A DNA stretch of 64,000 bases from Bog-793 sp963761425 (GTDB lineage Bacteria > Actinomycetota > Acidimicrobiia > Acidimicrobiales > Bog-793), in NCBI GenBank assembly GCA_963761425.1, contig CAVXGQ010000005.1:310001-374000 (forward strand), read 5' to 3'. Made by a program: the position numbers and the translations under genes. Below, in pieces: positions 44,532 to 53,795 of this stretch. Each line of letters begins with the position of its first letter. The stretch's first letter is position 1. Under the pieces are notes generated by a model. That model was not told the origin of the DNA. It was given only the letters and a program-made list of their open reading frames with translations, and searched no databases.

Positions 44532-45358
44532 GATCCCCAGAGCGACGCGCCAGGCGTCTCGTGCGCTGGTATCCGCGCGCCTGGCGCAAGCGCCATGAAG
44601 ACGAGTTCACGGTGTTGCTCGAGGATTCGATGTCTGAACGGCCGTTCTCGCCACACCGGGCGCTCGACGTCGCGATGCACGGGTTGCGTCTTCGCGCTGT
44701 CGAACTACGCGAGTCGCGTCACCGGATGCTCGTCGGCTCGAGTGCCTCGTTGATCGTGTTGATCGGGGTGGTCGCCGTCGTCACGAACGGTTTCGGCCTT
44801 CTCGCTGTCACAGGGCCGACGAAGGGTCCGATTCCGCTCGACGCCAACGTGAAGGGTCGCGTCGACCTCAACAAGGTTCCCGATTTCGTCGCCACCGTCG
44901 GGAAGGGTGGCAAAGTCATCGGCTACGTGCCAAAGGCGGATCTCTTTCCTCCTTCGACAACGGGCGTGCACCTCGGTCCGCAGACACCACTTGTTGTCGA
45001 GCCGGTCTACGCCGGTGATCTGAGGACCCTGGTCGGGCACCTCTACCCGGGCGTTGGGTTCGTGCCGCGCGGCGTGAAACCCTCGACAGAGACCTGTCTA
45101 CCCGAGACGACGGTCGCAAACGGACAGGTCCAACCGATTCCGTGTCCGTCGTCCTCGGTGACCGTCCCGAGCGTTGTCGGGATGTTCACGCCAACCGCAG
45201 TCGGAAAGCTCTCCGGTCTCGGACTCAACGTCCAGATTGTCAACGTCAAGTCTTCTTCGGTCGCACCTGGTCACATCGTCTCGATCTCACCACCTGCAGG
45301 CTCAAATGTCTTCGCCCGATCGGTCGTGACGGTCGACATCTCAGTCAGGGTCTCGTAA
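44528..45358 (+). CDS. Membrane-anchored PASTA-domain protein
   Basis: A 276-residue protein with a cytoplasmic N-terminus (RARRLVRWYPRAWRKRHEDE, similar to the permease-prefix segment of PadR-linked membrane proteins), one transmembrane helix (SASLIVLIGVVAVVTNGFGL) and an extracellular part. The C-terminal PASTA domain reads VTVPSVVGMFTPTAVGKLSG then VSISPPAGSNVFARSVVTVD. GTG 44528 overlaps the PadR stop. No kinase is attached; it may sense cell-wall fragments or envelope state, which is inference. Confidence 0.78.
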   Translation: MRSPERRARRLVRWYPRAWRKRHEDEFTVLLEDSMSERPFSPHRALDVAMHGLRLRAVELRESRHRMLVGSSASLIVLIGVVAVVTNGFGLLAVTGPTKGPIPLDANVKGRVDLNKVPDFVATVGKGGKVIGYVPKADLFPPSTTGVHLGPQTPLVVEPVYAGDLRTLVGHLYPGVGFVPRGVKPSTETCLPETTVANGQVQPIPCPSSSVTVPSVVGMFTPTAVGKLSGLGLNVQIVNVKSSSVAPGHIVSISPPAGSNVFARSVVTVDISVRVS

Positions 45359-45542
45359 CGCCGGCCTCCTAGAGGTGGCGGCGGCGTCAAACTTGGGATG
45401 TCGCTCAGCCGGCGGTCAGGGACGGTCTGGCGTCGATGTCGTGACGCGCATGAGGGGACGCGCTGTAAAATGGCTTCGCTAAACTTGCGCGGGGCGACAG
45501 GCGAAGAGCTTCAGCGCGAGGAAGCGCGAAGAGGTCGCCCGC

Positions 45543-46043
45543 ATGGTGTCACTACGATCCGGTGTCGTGACAGACGAGGATTGTGCTCTCTGTAACGTCC
45601 CCGCGGTCGATGCCGACTTCGGGAGGGTCGAGGTCTGGCGGGACTCTCTCTGGCGGCTCACCACGAGCACGGGCCCGGGCGATCCGACCCCTGGCTTCTC
45701 CTACCTCGAGCCCCTACGACACATCCGGTACGTGCACGAGCTCGATGGCGAGGAATCGGCCACCTTCGGCCCGGTGGTCGCGCGTTGCGCCGCGGCGCTG
45801 AAGGAGGCGACGAGCGCTGAACTGGTGTACGTGTACATCTTTGGGGGAGGAATCCCGCACCTCCACGTACACCTTGCCCCGCACGTTGCCGGCGACGCCC
45901 TGAACGAGTCGATCCTGCGGGGTGAGTTCGAGGAGCGACCCCTTCCCTCCGGTGCCGTCGCCTTCGTGAGCAAAGACTTCCCCGAAGTGCCCGAAAAGGA
46001 GCTTGCCCGCGTGGCCGACCGCGTCAGGGAGCTGCTGAACTGA
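45543..46043 (+). CDS. HIT-family protein
   Basis: A 166-residue histidine-triad protein. The active-site motif is HLHVHLAPH (His-x-His-x-His). An N-terminal ED-CALCNV segment holds a Cys pair, as in many HIT hydrolases, and FSYLEPLRHIRYVHELDGEE is the usual helix start. Such enzymes hydrolyse nucleotide phosphoramidates or dinucleoside polyphosphates. ATG 45543 is used; GTG 45564 (VVTDEDCALC) is a good alternative. It stands alone. Confidence 0.85.
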   Translation: MVSLRSGVVTDEDCALCNVPAVDADFGRVEVWRDSLWRLTTSTGPGDPTPGFSYLEPLRHIRYVHELDGEESATFGPVVARCAAALKEATSAELVYVYIFGGGIPHLHVHLAPHVAGDALNESILRGEFEERPLPSGAVAFVSKDFPEVPEKELARVADRVRELLN

Positions 46044-46329
46044 TCGAAACGCCGAGGGATTGACAACGCGGTGCCCTGACCGGACCGCGCCGTCCCGAGC
46101 CCAGGTGCGCCCCGCCCCGGCGGTAGGGGACGCGACAGCGCTACCCGCGCTCGCGCGTTTTGGGACGCGCGACCCAGCGCCCGATCCGTCGTTACGCGCC
46201 CGCGACCTGACTGAGGACGCACCTTGCGCGGCGTACAGATGATTCGATCGGCGGCAGGCCTCGCGCCGCCCGGCCGATGCAGTGGGTGCGTACCAAACCT
46301 GGCGTTCCTGCGCGAAGTGCTGTTGGCAG

Positions 46330-49300
46330 TCAACTCGCCTGCGGCCCGAGCCCCACAGCCAGATTCAGCCGCTCCAGGAACGGCTTCGCCCCGAGCTGGG
46401 TGAAGTTGTCCCTGGCCTCCTTGACCGCGGTGGCATCCGGGTAATCGGGGCCGAGCAGCAAGACGAGGTCCAGCTCGCATAGAGCAAGGTCGAGAGTGCA
46501 CTGGAGTGCCCGCCAAGCCTCGATGGCCTTCCGGTAGGACTCGGCCGCCTCCTCCACACGCCCGTCCAGTGCGGCCAGCCCGGCCTCCGCCGTGAGCCGC
46601 GCCGCCGCCACATGCCGGCCGCGGAAGGCCTTCATCGCCGTCAGGGCTTCTTGCACACCCTCCACGTCGCGCAGCCAGAGGCAAGCGCGTGCCTGGATCG
46701 CCAGGGAACTTGGGCTGTTGACTCCCGTTGGGTCGGCCGACACCGCCTCGGCCGACTCCCGCCGCGCCGCTTCCAAGTCACCTGCCGCGAGGTCCACGAG
46801 AGCCCGAGCCTTCAGGTAGGTGGCACGTCCGGCAACCATTTCTGTGGCCGCCCAGCGGTCGGCGTGTACGAAGAGTGTCGAGGCCTCTGCAGGGTTCCCC
46901 GTGAGCGCCATCAGCAGCCCTTCGTTGCAGCTGAGAAATGCCCTCTGTTCCGAAGGAAGGTCTCTCTGTCGAAGCTCTGTGATCGCGGCTCGAGTATCAC
47001 TCCACTCCCCAAGGAAAAAGGACAACTCGGCACCGTTGAGCAGGTTCCCGACTTCGAGTCCTCGATGCCCTGCCCGCCTGGCCCATTCTGCTCCCTCGAA
47101 CCAAGCGGACAATGCCTCTCGCGGGTCGTCGCCGGAAATGCAGAAGCTCAACATCGTCCAACCGAGCGCCTTTTCCAAAAGGGAGCCGGCTGCCTCGGCG
47201 AGGGCCACTCCCCCGCGGGCGAGGATGACGGCCTCCCGCTGACGCCCGAGGTTGAACAGCGCGATCGCCCTGGCGCCGATCGCCTCGGTGAGCAACTCGA
47301 TGTCGTCGAGCCGCTCGGCGAGGACGAGGGCCGTCTCGGACCATTCCAGCGCATGTCCGTACGACCCGGCGCTGCTGTGCGCCCTCGCCAACGCGCAGGC
47401 GAGTTTCGCTCTCACGTTCTCATCGCCGTCATCCCCGACGGCATGGAACACGCGCACACACAGCTCGATCTCCTCGGAGTAGCGACTCGTATACAGGAGG
47501 ACGGAGGCCAATCCGACAGTGGCGCGGCCGGCTGCATTCGCGTCGCCGGTTGCCTCGTAGTAGGCGATGGCCTCCTCGTAGAGAGTGACCGCCCGGTCAT
47601 AGGCGGACGCGAACCATGCGGCCTCACCGGCGAGCTCGAGCAGGGCGGCACGTTCGGTCCCGGCGGTGGTCACCTCCAAGGCTTGCTCGAAGAAAACGAG
47701 CGCCTGTTCGGGGGAACCGAGCGAAAGCGCACGTCGGCCGGCACGCGTGAGCCAGTCCCGGGCAGCCGCGGCAATGAGACCGGCCTCGGGGCCTTCGGGG
47801 GCGGCACGGTGAGCCTCAACGTAGTGGGCTGCCACGAGGGAAGTGAGTTCGTCGTCTGCGAGAGACTCGAGATGACGGGCCAGGGCCAGGTGCTTGGCAC
47901 TGCGGTCCCGGCGGGACAAGGTCGCGTAGGCCACCTCTGCGATGAGGCCCTGCACGAAGCCGTACTGGCCCCGCTCGGGTGAGCGGGGGTCGGTGTCGAG
48001 TGAGAGGAATTCTCTTTGCACGAGGTCGTGGAGATGGCCCTCCAAGCTTTCGTGGTCGCCACCGTGCACCACGGCAAGGGACGCGGTCGTGAAGGTCCTC
48101 CCGACGACGGAGGCGTCTTCCAGGAGCGATCGCTGTTCTGTTGACAACGTGTCCAGGCGCGAGGCGATGAGGGCGTGCAGGGTGTCGGGTATCTCGAGGG
48201 AACCGATCTCGCCGGCGAGGTGGTAGGCCCCCTCGTCCTGTAAGAGGACGCCTTTGTCGGCGAGCATCCTGACGGTCTCGACGGCATAGAGAGGGACACC
48301 TTCCGAGCGCTCGAGGATCTTGTCTCTGAACTCAGAGGGGAGGTCCTTGACGAAGCCCTCGAGGAGCTCGGCCATGGCTTGATCGGAGAGTGGCTCCAGG
48401 TGAAGCGAGGTGAAGGCGCGCTGTCCTGCCCCCCAGTTGGGCCTGCGGTCCATGAGCTCTGGGCGCGAGAGGGTGATCACCAAAATGGGGTGGTTGCGGG
48501 ACCACTCGAGTATCGACTCTATGAAGTCGATGAGGCCGGGGTCGGCCGACTGCAGGTCCTCGAAGACCATGACAATCGGGCCGCGTTCAGAGACTCGTTC
48601 GAAAAAGGTCCGCCATGCGGAGTACAGCTCCTCGCGCTCTCCTGGCGGGGCGTCCCCGAGACCGAGCAGGTGCGCGAGGCGGGGCTCGATCCAGCGGCGC
48701 TCCTCGGGGTCGGAGACGTACTCGCAAAGCGACGAAGAGAGCTTGGAGCGTGACGAGGCGGCGTCCTCGGACTCGTTGATGCCGGCTCTCGTGCGTACCA
48801 TCTCACCGAGGGCCCAGAAGGTGATGCCCTCGCCATAGGCAGGAGAGCGGCCCTCGTGCCAGTAGACGGTGTCCGACAGGCCGTCGACGTACTTGCGAAG
48901 CTCCCAACAAAGGCGGCTCTTGCCGATGCCGGGTATGCCGCTCACCGAGACGAGACGCGCCTTCTTCTCGCGGGCGGTGGCGTGAAGCAGTTCCTTCACA
49001 AGGCGCAGCTCCTCGTCACGGCCGACGAAGGGGGGCTCCAGGCGTTTTGTGCGACCGACGCCCTTGCGCTGTGCCACGACCCTTTCCGCACGCCAGGCAC
49101 GGACCGGCTCTTCCTTGCCCTTCAAGTTGAGCTCTCCGAACTCGCTGAAGGCGATCGCCCCGGAGGCGGAGCGCCAGGTGGCCTCGTCGACGAGCACCGA
49201 ACCTGGCGGGGCGACGCTTTGGACCCTGGAGGCGACATTGACCGTGTCGCCGATCACCATGCCCTCTGACACCTTGCCGATGGTGATCGCGACCTCCCCG

Positions 49301-49836
49301 GTGACCACCCCTGCCCGTGCCAAGAGCTCCAGGCCGGACTCGGCGCCGAGCTCGGCCACAGACGCCACGATGTCGAGCGCGGCGCGGACCGAACGCTCGG
49401 CGTCGTCCTCGTTCGCTACCGGTGCCCCCCAGATGGCCATGACCGCATCGCCGATAAACTTCTCGACCGCGCCCCCGTAGTTGGCGACGATGGCCTGGGC
49501 ACGCTCGAAGTAGGAAGAGAGCAGCTCTCTTGTCTCCTCAGGGTCGCGTTTCTCCGCGAAGGGCGTGAAGCCGACCAGGTCGACAAACAGCACCGAGCAC
49601 AGGCGGCGCTCGCTCGTGGTGGCGACTTGAACCGGCTGCGCGACACCGCCCGGGGATGCACGCGATGAGGCGGAAACGACCGGAGCTGCAACCAGCGTCC
49701 CGCAGTTGGCGCAGAACGGCTTGCCCGAAAGAAGCTCCGCACCGCAGGACGCGCACTGTGCCGCCAACGATCCGCCACAGTTTGCGCAGAAGCGTTTGCC
49801 GTCCGGAGTCTCGCCTCCACACGCTGGGCAGCGCAT
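46330..49836 (-). CDS. Adenylate cyclase-AAA ATPase-TPR regulator
   Basis: A 1168-residue multidomain signalling protein. Two zinc ribbons open it (MRCPACGGETPDGKRFCANC, then CASCGAELLSGKPFCANC). Next is a class III nucleotide cyclase domain (residues about 80-240) with LFVDLVGFTPFAE, GGAVEKFIGDAVMAIWGAP and GDTVNVASRV. An AAA_16-type ATPase follows, with Walker A GIPGIGKSRL and MVFEDLQSADPG as Walker B. The last 550 residues are TPR-like helical repeats. Similar cyclase-ATPase-TPR fusions are common in actinobacteria. The metal-binding Asp pair is present, so activity is plausible; ligand and output are unknown. The 286 bases downstream (46044-46329) show nothing. Confidence 0.88.
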   Translation of the reverse strand: MRCPACGGETPDGKRFCANCGGSLAAQCASCGAELLSGKPFCANCGTLVAAPVVSASSRASPGGVAQPVQVATTSERRLCSVLFVDLVGFTPFAEKRDPEETRELLSSYFERAQAIVANYGGAVEKFIGDAVMAIWGAPVANEDDAERSVRAALDIVASVAELGAESGLELLARAGVVTGEVAITIGKVSEGMVIGDTVNVASRVQSVAPPGSVLVDEATWRSASGAIAFSEFGELNLKGKEEPVRAWRAERVVAQRKGVGRTKRLEPPFVGRDEELRLVKELLHATAREKKARLVSVSGIPGIGKSRLCWELRKYVDGLSDTVYWHEGRSPAYGEGITFWALGEMVRTRAGINESEDAASSRSKLSSSLCEYVSDPEERRWIEPRLAHLLGLGDAPPGEREELYSAWRTFFERVSERGPIVMVFEDLQSADPGLIDFIESILEWSRNHPILVITLSRPELMDRRPNWGAGQRAFTSLHLEPLSDQAMAELLEGFVKDLPSEFRDKILERSEGVPLYAVETVRMLADKGVLLQDEGAYHLAGEIGSLEIPDTLHALIASRLDTLSTEQRSLLEDASVVGRTFTTASLAVVHGGDHESLEGHLHDLVQREFLSLDTDPRSPERGQYGFVQGLIAEVAYATLSRRDRSAKHLALARHLESLADDELTSLVAAHYVEAHRAAPEGPEAGLIAAAARDWLTRAGRRALSLGSPEQALVFFEQALEVTTAGTERAALLELAGEAAWFASAYDRAVTLYEEAIAYYEATGDANAAGRATVGLASVLLYTSRYSEEIELCVRVFHAVGDDGDENVRAKLACALARAHSSAGSYGHALEWSETALVLAERLDDIELLTEAIGARAIALFNLGRQREAVILARGGVALAEAAGSLLEKALGWTMLSFCISGDDPREALSAWFEGAEWARRAGHRGLEVGNLLNGAELSFFLGEWSDTRAAITELRQRDLPSEQRAFLSCNEGLLMALTGNPAEASTLFVHADRWAATEMVAGRATYLKARALVDLAAGDLEAARRESAEAVSADPTGVNSPSSLAIQARACLWLRDVEGVQEALTAMKAFRGRHVAAARLTAEAGLAALDGRVEEAAESYRKAIEAWRALQCTLDLALCELDLVLLLGPDYPDATAVKEARDNFTQLGAKPFLERLNLAVGLGPQAS

Positions 49837-50068
49837 CCGCCACCTCCTCTGCTGGCCAGAAGGCTATGGCCGAACGGGTGCACGTGCACCCTGCACCCGC
49901 TCATGCCGGCGGCTTCGGGGACCTTTCCGGACCCCATTGCTTGCAGCTTGGGCAGGATGATCCTTCGCCAAGCTGTTCGGCGCTTGGCTGGTCGCCCTGA
50001 CTCTCGTTGCCGCGGTATACCCGCACGTCGCAGTACCATCGTCGCGTCATCGAAGACAGGAGCTAGCT

Positions 50069-50503
50069 ATGTACAAATCGGTCCTTGTAGCGACCGACGG
50101 CTCCGAGACCGCTGGCGAGGCAGTCCGGATCGCCACAGAGCTAGCGAAGGAATTCGGCGCGATCTTGCATGTCGTGAGCGTGTACCAATCGGGAACGAAA
50201 GGGGCACCTCATATTGCGGGGATGATCGGCCCCTACCCCGGGTCGGTCGACTCGCTCAGCATCGCGGACACCTTGTTGGAGGGCATCGCCTCGCTCGCCC
50301 GAACCCAGGGTGTAGAGACACACACATACGCAGTGTCGGGCACGGTCGCTGATCGAATCGTGGCCGTGGCCGAAGAGCAACAAGTGGATCTGATAGTTGT
50401 GGGCAACAGGGGCATGAAGGGCGCCAAGCGGATACTCGGCAGCGTCCCGAACTCAGTAGCGCACGCAGCGCCGTGCGCGGTTCTCATCCACAGCACGACC
50501 TGA
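50069..50503 (+). CDS. Universal stress protein, UspA family
   Basis: A 144-residue single-domain UspA protein. MYKSVLVATDGSETAGEAVR is the N-terminal signature, and VVGNRGMKGAKRILGSVPNS supplies the ATP-binding G-2x-G-9x-G-(S) motif, so it is of the nucleotide-binding type. ATG 50069 has ACAGGAGC upstream. The gene stands alone 232 bases from the divergent cyclase gene. Confidence 0.92.
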   Translation: MYKSVLVATDGSETAGEAVRIATELAKEFGAILHVVSVYQSGTKGAPHIAGMIGPYPGSVDSLSIADTLLEGIASLARTQGVETHTYAVSGTVADRIVAVAEEQQVDLIVVGNRGMKGAKRILGSVPNSVAHAAPCAVLIHSTT

Positions 50504-51103
50504 CAAGCTCCGGTGTGGCCATCGACGACCCGCTCCTTCGCCTCGAGCTTCACGCCAGCTCGGTCGATCTGCTCCACGCTTTGCTCAGCGCGCTCGAGGC
50601 AGCGAGCGAGGACACTGGCTCTGTGTTTTTACGCCGAGCACCTTCTCTATCTCGAGAAGTACCTCCTGCGGTGCCACAAGATGATGCCTGTCGACATCGG
50701 AGAGGCGACCGTCTAATCGGCACCGTCTCCAGAGGCGTGTCTTCGAGCATGCATATTTAGCGATTTGCATCCGCGGAACTGTCCCAGAACGTTCAGCCGA
50801 CAGGATGCCTCGGGGTCGCCCGGATGTGCCGGTCGGGGGCACTCGCCAGGCTCAAGCCAAACCAAGCCGTTACGGTTCCCCACGGCGCGTACCCGCACCG
50901 TTAGCCTGACGGTGATGGACCGGATCGGCGGGTCAGGGCGAGCTTGCGTCCTCGAAGGTCGGCGCAGACCCTCGAGCAACTGGCGCGGACGAAGGGGCGC
51001 CGAAGGTCGCAGGAGTTGGTGATCAGGGTTGGCGAGGCGATGACGAGTTGATCGGAAACGATCGTTGAGTCTGATGAATGGTGCTTCCCCAGGGGAGAAG
51101 AAG
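50504..51103. other. Gene-poor stretch with degraded coding traces
   Basis: 600 bases without an intact gene. On the plus strand one frame reads VAIDDPLLRLELHASSVDLL and HALLSALEAASED, then a second frame reads FYAEHLLYLEKYLLRCHKMM and ends about 50716; together they could be a frameshifted small gene. The 11-mer TGTCCCAGAAC at about 50780 also begins the 70-bp repeat copy A. Nothing else was recognised. Confidence 0.35.
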
Positions 51104-52156
51104 ATGGCGGCAACGGAAACCGTGGAATTGATCGACCTGTCAGCGGTGATGCAGCCCATCGCTGGAGACGCGGCCGGGAAGAACCTGCTTTCCATGCGAC
51201 AGGTGAGTGCCGACGACCTGCACACCTATCTGGAAGAAGCCTACGCGGCCGAGAAAGTCATCCAGGATCCGGCGCGCCGCGGCCTGAACTTGTTGCCTCG
51301 GGCGGTCATGAAGGCCATCATGCGACAACCTTCGACCCGAACCGGGGGCAGCTGTACCTCGGCCATGCGGAAACTGGGCGGTTCCGCAGAACTGATCAGC
51401 GGCATGAGCGGCTCGTCGGAAGCCAAGGGAGAATCGCTGGCCGACTCCTGGGTGGCGTTTGCCACTCAAGCTGACATTCTTGGCATTCGGACGGCAGAGA
51501 ACGGAGGTCCGGCGTTTGCCGCGCATGTCATCGCCCAGGCGGTGGAGTACGGGCAATTGTCACAGGTCGTGCCGGTCATCAACCTGGGCGACGGCCACAA
51601 CGAGCACCCCACCCAGGCGTTGGGCGACATGTTCACCATTCACAAGAAGTTCGGGAGATTTGAGGGCCTGGTGGCCGCGGTGGTTGGTGATCACGAGCGA
51701 TACCGTGCCCACCATTCCTTCATGATTGCGGCCGCGACATTGGGCATGGACCTGGTGGCGGTGGAGTCACCCGCCGCGCCGGTTCCCCCGGAGTTGGTGG
51801 AGCTGCTGGGATCGAGGCTGACGAGAACCCAGGATCTGGACGGGGCCATGCGAGACGCGGACGTCTTGTATCTGGGCCGCAATCCCGATGAGTACACGGG
51901 GGAGGACCCGGCGGAGATCGTGCGGGCGGAGCAACTGGCCCGTGACTACACCACGTGGGTCGTCGATTACGAGAGAATCCAACAAATGTCACCGGACAGC
52001 ATCGTGATGCACCCGCGGCCAAGACGGGACGAGCTCGACCCCAGCGTTGATTGCGATCCCAGAATGAAAGACGTGGAGCAGATGGCGAACATGATCCCGA
52101 TGCGGATGGCCATCATTGCCCAGCATCTTGGCGAGTCAATTCTCAAGAACCTGTGA
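51104..52156 (+). CDS. Divergent aspartate carbamoyltransferase-like protein
   Basis: A 350-residue carbamoyltransferase paralogue standing alone. The carbamoyl-phosphate loop reads MRQPSTRTGGSCTSAMRKLG: the second Arg of the canonical STRTR is Gly. GDGHNEHPTQALGDMFTI keeps the His-Pro-Thr-Gln, and MHPRPRRDELDPSVDCDPR with NMIPMRMAIIAQHLG matches the ATCase C-terminus. ATG 51104 follows AGGGGAGAAG; earlier ATG/TTG codons at 51074 and 51065 lack one. A non-canonical transcarbamoylase linked to the 8.8-11.7 kb module, or a non-catalytic homologue, is possible. Confidence 0.8.
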   Translation: MAATETVELIDLSAVMQPIAGDAAGKNLLSMRQVSADDLHTYLEEAYAAEKVIQDPARRGLNLLPRAVMKAIMRQPSTRTGGSCTSAMRKLGGSAELISGMSGSSEAKGESLADSWVAFATQADILGIRTAENGGPAFAAHVIAQAVEYGQLSQVVPVINLGDGHNEHPTQALGDMFTIHKKFGRFEGLVAAVVGDHERYRAHHSFMIAAATLGMDLVAVESPAAPVPPELVELLGSRLTRTQDLDGAMRDADVLYLGRNPDEYTGEDPAEIVRAEQLARDYTTWVVDYERIQQMSPDSIVMHPRPRRDELDPSVDCDPRMKDVEQMANMIPMRMAIIAQHLGESILKNL

Positions 52157-53118
52157 AGTCGCCACCAGCTGAGCCAGACGAGTCTCGGATCGGCACCTCC
52201 TTGGCACGTGCAGTCGGTGGGGGAACCGGCGTTGGCGGTTGCGTGACCGGGTAGGGGAGAGAACCTCGATCTCGGCGCGAAGCCGGAAACCGTGCTGCTC
52301 TTCACTCTCCTCGTGCTGATGTGGGGGGAATGCTCGCCCTGAAGCCTCCGTCGAGGTGAGGAGCGGCGATCGTCAGGGCCTGTTTCACAGCAGGCCTCCG
52401 GGACCGGTTCGCCGGGGTGCGGCAGACCTCGACCACCTTTCAAGTGGCCCCAGGGGTGGGCCAACCCGACACTGCTGATCCCACGAAGCGTTGTCGGGCT
52501 GCCCGCCCGGTTGGCGGGGCCCACCTCTCACGGGTCGACCAGACGCGGTGCGCCGGGCTCGTCGAGGGGGTGGCCCCGCCCGAGTTTTCCTGGCGCTTCC
52601 CACCCAGATTGTCCGACCGATGGGCGTCTTCTGCGAAAGAGATCTCTCCGTCTCCGAGAAAAGCTGGCGATTCTTGATCGTCGCGGCACCCGGTGTTGCC
52701 TTGTTTCCACAGGTCGATGCCTCGCGAACTCGAAGGCGCGGTCGAAGCGACCCCAGAGGGGGCCACCGACGACGGTGGGACCCGGAGCACTCGCGCGACA
52801 AAGGCGGCCCGTAGGTCCCAGCGTCTCGGCTTCGCGAGTGGCCGGCCGAAAGAGGGAAGAGAGCCAATGTCACAGGCCGCCGGTAGCGTCCCGCGTCCTA
52901 TCGAATCGCGTTCGCGATCCCTTCCTGCCAGCGGTTCCGGGCCTTCCCGGTTGCCGTGGCGACCCGTTGTCCCGCCATGGGTCCTCCTGGTGGCGTCCCG
53001 GTCGGAGTTTCGTTCCGGTTGCCGCATCTTCAGCTGACTCGCGACGTGCGGGGCTTAGGCCTCGGCGTCGCCGCCATCTCATCTGCATCGCACCAGCACG
53101 ACACGAAAGGACAGAGAA
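52157..53118. other. Long leader stretch before the split ArdC-like gene
   Basis: 962 bases with no convincing gene on either strand; the open frames are Arg/Pro/Ser-rich composition artefacts. The last part is the leader of the ArdC-like gene (ribosome site GGACAGAG before GTG 53119). No repeat or RNA was recognised. Confidence 0.4.
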
Positions 53119-53754
53119 GTGACCGCGCGGATCGAACGTTCGGATGTCATGGTGCGGCTGGCCGAGGGGATCGTCAACCTCACGTCCTCCGAGGAGTGGC
53201 GGCGCTACCTGGAGTTTCAGAGCCGCTTCCACAGCTACAGCTTCAACAACGTGCTCCTCATCGCGGCCCAGTGCCGCGAGGCGACCCAGGTGGCCGGTTT
53301 CAGCGCCTGGCGCAAGGTGCACCGCTTCGTGCGCAAGGGCGAGAAGGCCATCTGGATTCTCGCCCCCATCATTGACCGGCGGGGCAGCGCGACAGACGGC
53401 ACCCCCGACCCCGAGGTGCGCGGCTTCCGGTTCGTGCCGGTGTTCGACGTGTCCCAGACGGAGGGACGAGAGCTACCGTCGGTCTGCAGCCGGCTCGTCG
53501 GTGACGACCCGGCTGGACACTATGGGCGTCTCCTCTCGGTCGCCCGGCACTTCGGCTTCGACATCGAGGATCACGAGTTCGACGGCAACGTCAACGGAGA
53601 GTGCTCCCATGCCGAGCATCTCATCCGGATAGAGAGCCGGAACACGCCAGTCCAACGGGTTAAGACCCTGGTTCACGAGATCGCCCACGCTCTGCTCCAC
53701 GAGAGCTTCGACGATCAAGCGCTCGCCGAACTCGAGGCGGAATCGACCGCTTAC
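53119..53754 (+). pseudogene. ArdC-like metallopeptidase gene, 5' part (interrupted)
   Basis: The first 212 codons of an ArdC-like protein. The N-terminal ssDNA-binding-like domain (EWRRYLEFQSRFHSYSFNNV, then FSAWRKVHRFVRKGEKAIWI) is followed by the zinc-peptidase helix HEIAHALLH (H186, E187, H190) and ELEAESTAY. At codon 212 the family sequence stops abruptly, and the frame runs on into unrelated residues to a stop at 53829. The missing end lies at 59091-59393 in the matching phase. Together the pieces encode a normal 312-residue protein. The truncated product keeps HExxH but loses the C-terminal domain. Confidence 0.9.
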
Positions 53755-53795
53755 CCACTTATCTGGACAAGTGGAGACTTCAGAAGGAGATCGAC

